64,000 bases of DNA, taken from Myrmaecium sp. VS I D KN 1 (taxonomy: Eukaryota > Ascomycota > Dothideomycetes > Valsariales > Valsariaceae). Below the pieces are notes generated by a model. The model was not told the DNA's origin, searched no databases, and was given only the letters and a program-made list of their open reading frames with translations. This document shows, in pieces, positions 58,725 to 64,000 of the stretch. Position 1 is the first letter of the stretch. Each line of letters opens with the position of its first letter. The stretch lies in contig JADQAV010000003.1 in the NCBI GenBank assembly GCA_019775845.1, forward strand, positions 62,001-126,000, written 5' to 3'. The translations under genes were made by a program, and so were the position numbers.

Positions 58725-59612
58725 CTACCACACCCCCGCCCTCCTCATCACCCCCTCAAACTCCCGCAACCCCACGCCCCTCGCCACGCCCTCCCGTCCG
58801 GCGCCACCATTCGCCTCGAGAATCATATCCCGCAGCAACCGCTCATCCGCTGCAACCGCATCCTCCTTCAGCGCGCGCGCCACGCGGCGGAGATGCTCCA
58901 GCGTGATCGGTCCCTCCGCGTCCTTCCCACCCTCCCCCTCCTCGCCGTTTCCCTGATGAAGGAAGAGTCGATACGCTTGCTGGACTTCGGCGCGGGTGCC
59001 GCGGCGGGTGGGGTGGGCCGGGTGAGTGGGGTCGGTGTCTTGTTCTTCTTCGGCTTCGGAGGGGGAGACGGAGGATCCTGCGCCGGCGCCCGCGCTCCGA
59101 CGCAGCATCAGCGCGGCGTAGGCGAAGAAGGTGCGGAAGCGGACGACGCCTTCGCCGGCGGGGTCGAGGAGGTCGAGGATGGTGGGGAGGTCTCTTTTTG
59201 TGGTGGGGGGGATGCCGAGGGCGCTGTGGGACGGGAGGAGGGGGTTAGTTGGGGTGTGGATGGGTTTGGGCTGGAGAGGCAAAGGAGGTATGTGTACGTA
59301 CATCAGACAGCGCCGGACGTCGTCTTTGCGCAGGACGCCTTCGGCTGCTTCGTCGTCATCGTCGTCGGCGGAGGCGCGTTCGTGCGAGCGCAACGGCACG
59401 GCGAAGAGCGAGAAGGCTTCGCGGATCTCGGCTTCTTGGTCCGCGGTGAGGTGATGCTCGCGCGCGAGTTTGGAGGGCCGCGCAGGTGCTGCTGGAGCGG
59501 GCGCTGGGGCGGGAGGACGGCGGCGCGGTGGCTGTTGTAAGAGTGTGTGGTTAATGCTTGAGTGCCTTTCTGAAAGGAGGAGTGGGACGGATAGAGCGTC
59601 ATCGCGTACCAT
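58725..59612 (-). CDS. Degenerate EF-hand (calmodulin/centrin-like) protein
   Basis: Minus strand; preferred exons 59612-59610 (ATG only), 59531-59302, 59223-58725 (243 aa). Both introns (59532-59609 and 59224-59301) are exactly 78 nt, stop-free and in frame, so the locus also reads as one 295-aa frame. Splicing is preferred because donors (gtacgc, gtacgt) and acceptors (acaacag, cccacag) are good and the spliced text reads naturally (MPPRRRPPAPAP; RRCLIALGIPPTTKRDL). The N-terminal tail is Pro/Ala-rich, then a calmodulin-like helix LTADQEAEIREAFSLF. The first loop is replaced by a run of Asp; the later loop DPAGEGVVRFRTF lacks most Ca2+ ligands. C-terminal helices: AEVQQAYRLFLHQGNG, LRRVARALKED and RDMILEANGG. 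Calcium binding is doubtful. Relation to centrin/Cdc31 is possible but unproven. Confidence 0.62.
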   Translation of the reverse strand: MVRDDALSVPLLLSERHSSINHTLLQQPPRRRPPAPAPAPAAPARPSKLAREHHLTADQEAEIREAFSLFAVPLRSHERASADDDDDEAAEGVLRKDDVRRCLMYVHIPPLPLQPKPIHTPTNPLLPSHSALGIPPTTKRDLPTILDLLDPAGEGVVRFRTFFAYAALMLRRSAGAGAGSSVSPSEAEEEQDTDPTHPAHPTRRGTRAEVQQAYRLFLHQGNGEEGEGGKDAEGPITLEHLRRVARALKEDAVAADERLLRDMILEANGGAGREGVARGVGLREFEGVMRRAGVW

Positions 59613-60266
59613 GGCGTGCGCGGTGGGTGAGCTGAAGAGTGGGAATGATATGTAAGTATAGTGGTCTCCTCTGCGCGAGGATGGAGGTTTGTTCGTTCAC
59701 ATGCTTTGAAGGGATTCGATGACGCTGAAGAAGACGGATGGATGTCGGACTTAAGATGCGCTTGGGGAGGCTTGCCCGGATGCGGCATAGCGGTGGAAGG
59801 GTCTGAATAAAAACTCGCGGAAATCATCTTTACTACCATCGTCCTCCGACAACACACCTTCGACGTGCAAACAGACCTTCGGGCGCGAGAAGAGTATCTA
59901 ACATGGGCTTCGACGCCCTCTTGTCCATCCATCGCCACGATATACCTCGAAGGATGAGATGGGGCGCTCAAGCTGGCGGCTCGATCCAGCTCTCGGCAAC
60001 TGCTCTGGCTCTGGCTACTCGCCTTTCTTGTAGTTTCATTTTCAGTTCATATTATTCGCTTCTAAAAATGCTAGAGCTTTCCATCGTCATTGACTAGGAT
60101 GAGAGAGTGTGGACAGTGAAGCAAGAGGAAAGACCAGCCCTCTTCCTACGGGTTGGGGGTCCGTCAGCATCTCCGTTGCGTCCAGGCTCCGTTGGGAGTC
60201 GGAACAGAGCTGTTGACGGCGACATGTTATCATCCTATGCCAGCATGGCATAATCAATTCCCGTCT
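59613..60266. other. Intergenic: EF-hand gene promoter and OBAP 3' region
   Basis: No gene seen. Short frames only. Confidence 0.5.
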
Positions 60267-61292
60267 TCAGGCAGGCGGGTTCTTGCTGAAGCCCCCCTTC
60301 CATGCTTGATCGGCATCTAGAAGACGTAGTTCAGCCCATCGCTGTTGCACGAGACACGACACGGCGACTCACCTGGGTGTAGAGTAGGCTCTTTGATGTA
60401 CTCCCTCGTCTTCCGCTTGTGCCTGTAATCCGCGTGGAACCTCTTGTCCCGCTCTGAAACCACCTTATCAAACTCCAACTGATCTTCGCTAGTGAAGCTG
60501 GTCATCAGTTGCGGCAAGCCCAGGGGCAGTTTGTCACCGCGATCCGTCTGCCATGTGTGGAACACTTTCCCGTACAACTCGACCACCTTCTCCATCTCCG
60601 CGTTCTCGGCCTTCTCCCACACGGCTTCGGGGACCGCGACGGGCTTGGGCATGATCAACATGCCGGACTTGACCTCGAACACATGGGTATGCCAGAGCTT
60701 CCGCTCTTCGGCGTCCAAGGTTTCGTAGAGCTTGGGGGTAATCATATATTCGATGCCTTGTATGTTCGATTAGAGAGTGTCCGCAACGTTCTCAGATGCT
60801 CCCGTCCTCACCAATCAGACGAGCACCAGGCTCAGGGCTATCGTAGAGGACGCATTGTCGGACGTCTGTTCAAGTCCCGCGGTTAGCCCAACTATGGTTG
60901 CGCAGACGGACGGTATGGACAGTACCTTCGTTCAAGTGTCCACAGTAGTGATTCGCCTCCACGAGACGCATCGGCTCATGGGCATATGCATGGAAGGCGT
61001 TCAGGTGCGCACAGATATGTTTGAAGGGTCGAAAGTCCTACAGAAGCTCCGTCAGCCTTGCCTCTTTCCACGTGAGGAGTATTGGGCTAGGTTGGAGAAG
61101 CCAATGAAGCAAAGACCCAGCAGGTGATTAAGAAAATAGAAATTCATCTGCAGCAGTGATTCACACCAAATAGAAACCCTTAAAAAGATGTCATACCTGG
61201 ACCGCCGCGGCCCCCGTCTCCAGCACCGCACTGCTCGTCGTCTCTGGCTCCCCAACTGCTTTGTTCGTGACAGGCAAGCTTTCCATGCTCAT
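60267..61292 (-). CDS. OBAP / DUF1264 family protein
   Basis: Five exons on the minus strand: 61292-61197, 61037-60926, 60865-60812, 60756-60373, 60316-60267 (231 aa). Family text is clear: [100 protein letters not shown] and the end [21 protein letters not shown]1264 proteins were named oil body-associated proteins in plants; fungal members have no firm function but often appear in stress or lipid settings. The last intron (60317-60372) replaces a read-through ending that would lose the conserved HPDADxAWKGG. Acceptor and donor sites keep phase at all junctions. The start at 61292 has a second Met two codons on. A TATA-like box and AGGGG motifs lie upstream. Confidence 0.85.
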
Positions 61293-62087
61293 GAGCGGCG
61301 AAGTATTCAAGCACACAGCATGCATGTAGCTTTCGACAGTTTCTCTTGCTCGTCGAAGGAAAGGGGGTCATATATTCCCGGAGGGGAGCTTTTCCCCGCG
61401 CGCGGTGAAGACCCCGGGCTAGGGCGATGTGATAGCTGACGTCAGGGTTTGTCATGTCTGATCGCTCACTTTTGCGGAGGGCCCCGGGATCAATTACCTA
61501 GTATGGGAGGGTTGTTAGGCATGTTCAGGTTGTCAGACTGCTTGAGTGCTGAATGTTCCCCTCGAGCTTTGTGTCTGCATGAAGGCTCTCTTGTAACTAC
61601 CGCTCGAGTCTTTGCAAGGCTCGCCTAGTTTCCCTCCTCCTCGCAAACCAGCACACCAGAACTCCCAGCGTTTGCACAACAACTTTGCCAGACACCATTG
61701 GGCGACGGTCTGGCCAGTGAAGCTGTTCTCGATACTGGAGCAATACGGAATACTCTGCCCATCACCCGTCAGTCATCTATTCCGGGCCTGCTTGAACGAA
61801 TTTCTCATTAGTTATTTCAATTCCCTTATCTTTTCAAAAGTGAATCCCCGAGTAGCTACATCGCCTGGCTACGCCATCGCCAACGTAGCATTTGGGATCA
61901 GACATAGTCCAACTCAATTGAGAAAATCCGTAAGCCCTCTTTACCTTGTGCAAATCTCACTGGGATGGATGAGCGACCGTGAACCTCGCCCGGGACCATG
62001 GAGGTGTCCGCATAATGCTGACGAACCCACCATCAGCAACAGACACTCAAAGCGCCCTCGCCATCCAACTCAAAAGCTCCGACAACC
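61293..62087. other. Divergent region, OBAP gene and small basic protein gene
   Basis: Holds the OBAP promoter signals at 61362-61386 and, further right, ordinary DNA with frames that have no family resemblance (for example a 182-aa frame at 61612-62160). No gene recognised. Confidence 0.45.
61362..61386 (-). promoter_or_regulatory. TATA-like box flanked by two STRE-type AGGGG motifs
   Basis: AGGGG at 61362-61366 and 61382-61386 flank TATATT (61371-61376) about 80 bases upstream of the OBAP start. AGGGG/CCCCT is the Msn2/4-type stress element, known in yeast and used in many fungi. Stress control of the OBAP gene is inference. Confidence 0.35.
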
Positions 62088-62660
62088 ATGCCACCAAAGC
62101 GCAAGGCCCTCGAAGAACTCCATCCCAACGCCCTCCGCCCCCGCAAAACCGCTCGACTGAGCCCAGAGAAGCCGCCAGCAAGCCTGCTCCGCGAGATCTC
62201 TCCGCCGGAGCTCAGCCGGCCCCGTCGGCGCATGACGTCAACCTGGCAGCGGAAGTCAACTCCCACGACGAATGACGATGATTTGGATGCTAAGTACGAA
62301 GCGTGTCTGCCGCCCGTCCGCACTGGTGAAAGGATGAAATCGGCCGGAGATATCAAGAGTTACTTTGCGGCTTCGAAACCAAAGAAGGATCGGGAGGCTG
62401 TGCAGGAGGCGCCGAAGCGAGGCAACCGGATGCTTGGGGTTCAGAAGTCTTCCAAGGGTTGTGCATCATCCAAGCAACACCCAAAAGGCGCACCTGCTTC
62501 GTCTCTCATGGCCCTCCTTTACGATGAGAAGGAGAATATCCGGTTCCAGGGGAAAACCTTTGGCCTTGAGTCAGACGGCAAGGCTGGGACGAAGATGCAT
62601 TTTTCAAAGAGCAACGGAGCAGAGAAGCCGAGGACCCCTCTGACCGAAAGACCGTCGTAG
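62088..62660 (+). CDS. Small basic hypothetical protein with a PIP-box-like motif
   Basis: Single exon, 190 aa, beginning MPPKRKALEELHPNALRPRK. It is rich in Lys, Arg, Ser and Pro and probably disordered. Around residues 85-97 it reads AGDIKSYFAASKPK, which resembles a PCNA-interacting peptide (Q-x-x-I-x-x-Y/F-F) but with Ala instead of Gln at the first place. Another ordered stretch is SSLMALLYDEKENIRFQGKT. The PIP reading is inference; a nuclear DNA-replication or repair role would fit but is not shown. I do not recognise the family. The ATG lies in good context (aaccatgcc). Confidence 0.6.
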   Translation: MPPKRKALEELHPNALRPRKTARLSPEKPPASLLREISPPELSRPRRRMTSTWQRKSTPTTNDDDLDAKYEACLPPVRTGERMKSAGDIKSYFAASKPKKDREAVQEAPKRGNRMLGVQKSSKGCASSKQHPKGAPASSLMALLYDEKENIRFQGKTFGLESDGKAGTKMHFSKSNGAEKPRTPLTERPS

Positions 62661-64000
62661 CATCATGAAGGGTGGGCACATTGGAATCAAGCTTCCGAGA
62701 CATACCATGTTCCTTCAAGGCTACAGCGGTGGAGGATTCAAGCTTACACAGCACCGCGTTCAGCATGACCAGCCTGGAAGATCTGGTCGTCCGTCCCATC
62801 CAAGCTTGATAAAGCAAGCGGATCGCGGAAACACCGCGAGGAGGACGACCCTTCACCAACCTACTGCATCCTGTCTATCCTTCATGTTGCCTAGTTCCCA
62901 GTCGCATGTTTACAAAGGACGATTTCACCTCGCTTCCGGCCCCACGAGATGACTAGGAAGCAGAACAATCTTTTTGCCTAGCATCGACGCTTACCAACCG
63001 CCCGGCTGTGTCCCGCGGGGCAAGGGCAAGGCTGCGTACAGGAACGTCAGCGAGTTGTGGTGGTGACTGGATTTAACCCGAGGCCATCCACGAAACGTTT
63101 GGACGGATTTCACATCGACAAGGCAGCAGCAGCAGCAACACTAAGATCAAGGACCAACCGCTTGGAGCACCAAGTAAGCATGGAGTGAGTCAGAGGCGAC
63201 AGACAGACCAGGCTGGGATCTTTGGGGAGCTTGTGGCGAGTTGATGAAGGCGGATGAAGCGAGACAGGATGGATGGATGCTATCGGTCATCCGGTTGTAA
63301 CCGGAGTTGTCTTTTCTGCCATCGATTTTCCTGCCTGAGAGATCTTCCTTGTTCTTACCTATCTCCTTCTATCTTCTCGGAATCGTACGGATCTCTCTGA
63401 CAGACTACTACTACTACATACATCACGATCCAAATATAATATATATACGATGAAATATGACTCCAGCAGTGGAACATAGCGCGACCTGATTTGTTTTTTT
63501 TTTTTTTTTTTTTTTTTTCGGATGAGTGACTGGAAGAAATAACAGAGGGGTGGAGCGCAAGCTTTGTGAGGGGTGTTTTGATATGCCAAAAAGAAACCAC
63601 GCCGAAGGTGGTGTAGGAGGGAGACGACGGGATACCTATTGAGTTAGTAGCTGCCTCAGGCCCTGCTGGCGTTTCCAAGGAAAAAAGTTGCTGACAAATC
63701 CGACCGAGGGGCGCGGTGGCGGTGGCGGCGGCCAATCAGAACTCGTGGCGAGAGGAAAGCGGAAGAAGATTTTGCGGCCTGAGGTGAGCAAGGTTTTCTC
63801 ACCTGGCAGTTTGCGCTGTCCGTCCGGGTGCCGTCCGTGAGTCACACGGCAGCAACGCAAGCAAGCAAGCAAAGCACTGCAGTGCAGAGCTTTTTGTTTC
63901 AGGCAGGGCAGGGGAGGGGGGAAGAATCCGGGACGGACAGTGGACAGGCTTCAAGGCCACCCCCACCCGACTGCGGCAACCTTGAGGCCTCGGGTTGTCG
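62661..64000. other. Right-end intergenic region
   Basis: No gene recognised. Holds a 25-base T run (63494-63518), TATA-like taatatatatacg near 63437, GGTGGCGG repeats near 63716, and purine-rich DNA at the edge. It may be a promoter of a gene beyond the window. Confidence 0.45.
63494..63518 (+). repeat. Poly(T) tract, 25 bases
   Basis: Uninterrupted run of 25 T in otherwise mixed sequence. Likely nucleosome-excluding and length-variable. It is not followed by a recognisable retroposed gene on the opposite strand. Confidence 0.85.

Noticed and set aside
60861-60890. tRNA T-loop-like sequence (ttcaagtcccgc)
   Set aside because: Lies at an exon-intron junction of the OBAP gene, and no acceptor or anticodon stem can be drawn around it.
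63494-63518. Poly(T) as the tail of a retroposed gene
   Set aside because: No coding remnant or target-site duplication was seen next to it.

Overview
This window is nuclear DNA from a filamentous ascomycete (Pezizomycotina), most likely a eurotiomycete. The evidence is many short GT-AG introns (about 45-180 nt), GC-rich coding sequence with strong G/C preference at codon third positions, CT-rich 5' leaders, and fungus-specific proteins: a DUF3425-type bZIP factor, a Zn2Cys6 factor, the PalH pH sensor, SIN Cdc14, Mvp1 and Utp8. The class is inferred from protein similarity recalled from memory; no search was run. I reconstructed gene models by hand from splice sites, reading phase and family knowledge.

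Layout. 1-300: AT-rich decayed repeat, then about 2 kb without a convincing gene. 2.4-11.1 kb, plus strand: cdc14 (septation initiation), a DUF3425 bZIP factor and a large Zn2Cys6 factor. 12.0-24.2 kb, minus strand: nhp2 (snoRNP), dcn1 (neddylation), a doubtful small Lys/Ala-rich protein, mvp1 (sorting nexin), palH (ambient pH sensor) and a DCG1-like Asp/Glu/hydantoin racemase. 24.8 kb: a candidate 41-aa protein split over two exons. 25.9-28.5 kb: GGPP synthase (+) convergent with ribosomal protein eL22 (-). 29.6-32.6 kb: two tandem SET-domain paralogues, the first carrying a one-base frame disruption. 33.1-44.7 kb: prp19, a RING-like protein with SUMO-interacting motifs, phs1, srp9 (minus), a DUF1308 protein and utp8. 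44.7-47.1 kb: a gap with one possible small ORF. 47.1-48.5 kb: a fungal hypothetical protein. 48.5-52.3 kb: a gene-poor, microsatellite-rich stretch. 52.3-55.0 kb: ase1 (anaphase spindle midzone). 56.9-61.3 kb: a DUG3-like glutamine amidotransferase, a degenerate EF-hand protein and an OBAP/DUF1264 protein. 62.1-62.7 kb: a small basic protein.

The genes are mostly housekeeping (ribosome and snoRNP biogenesis, splicing, protein targeting, cytokinesis, membrane traffic, lipid and isoprenoid synthesis, pH signalling). They do not form an operon or a recognisable biosynthetic cluster. No intact mobile element, tRNA or rRNA gene was recognised. The less ordinary items are the SET pair, the hidden two-exon 41-aa ORF, the candidate SUMO-targeted RING protein, three 78-nt introns that are stop-free and in frame, and the AT-rich left edge.
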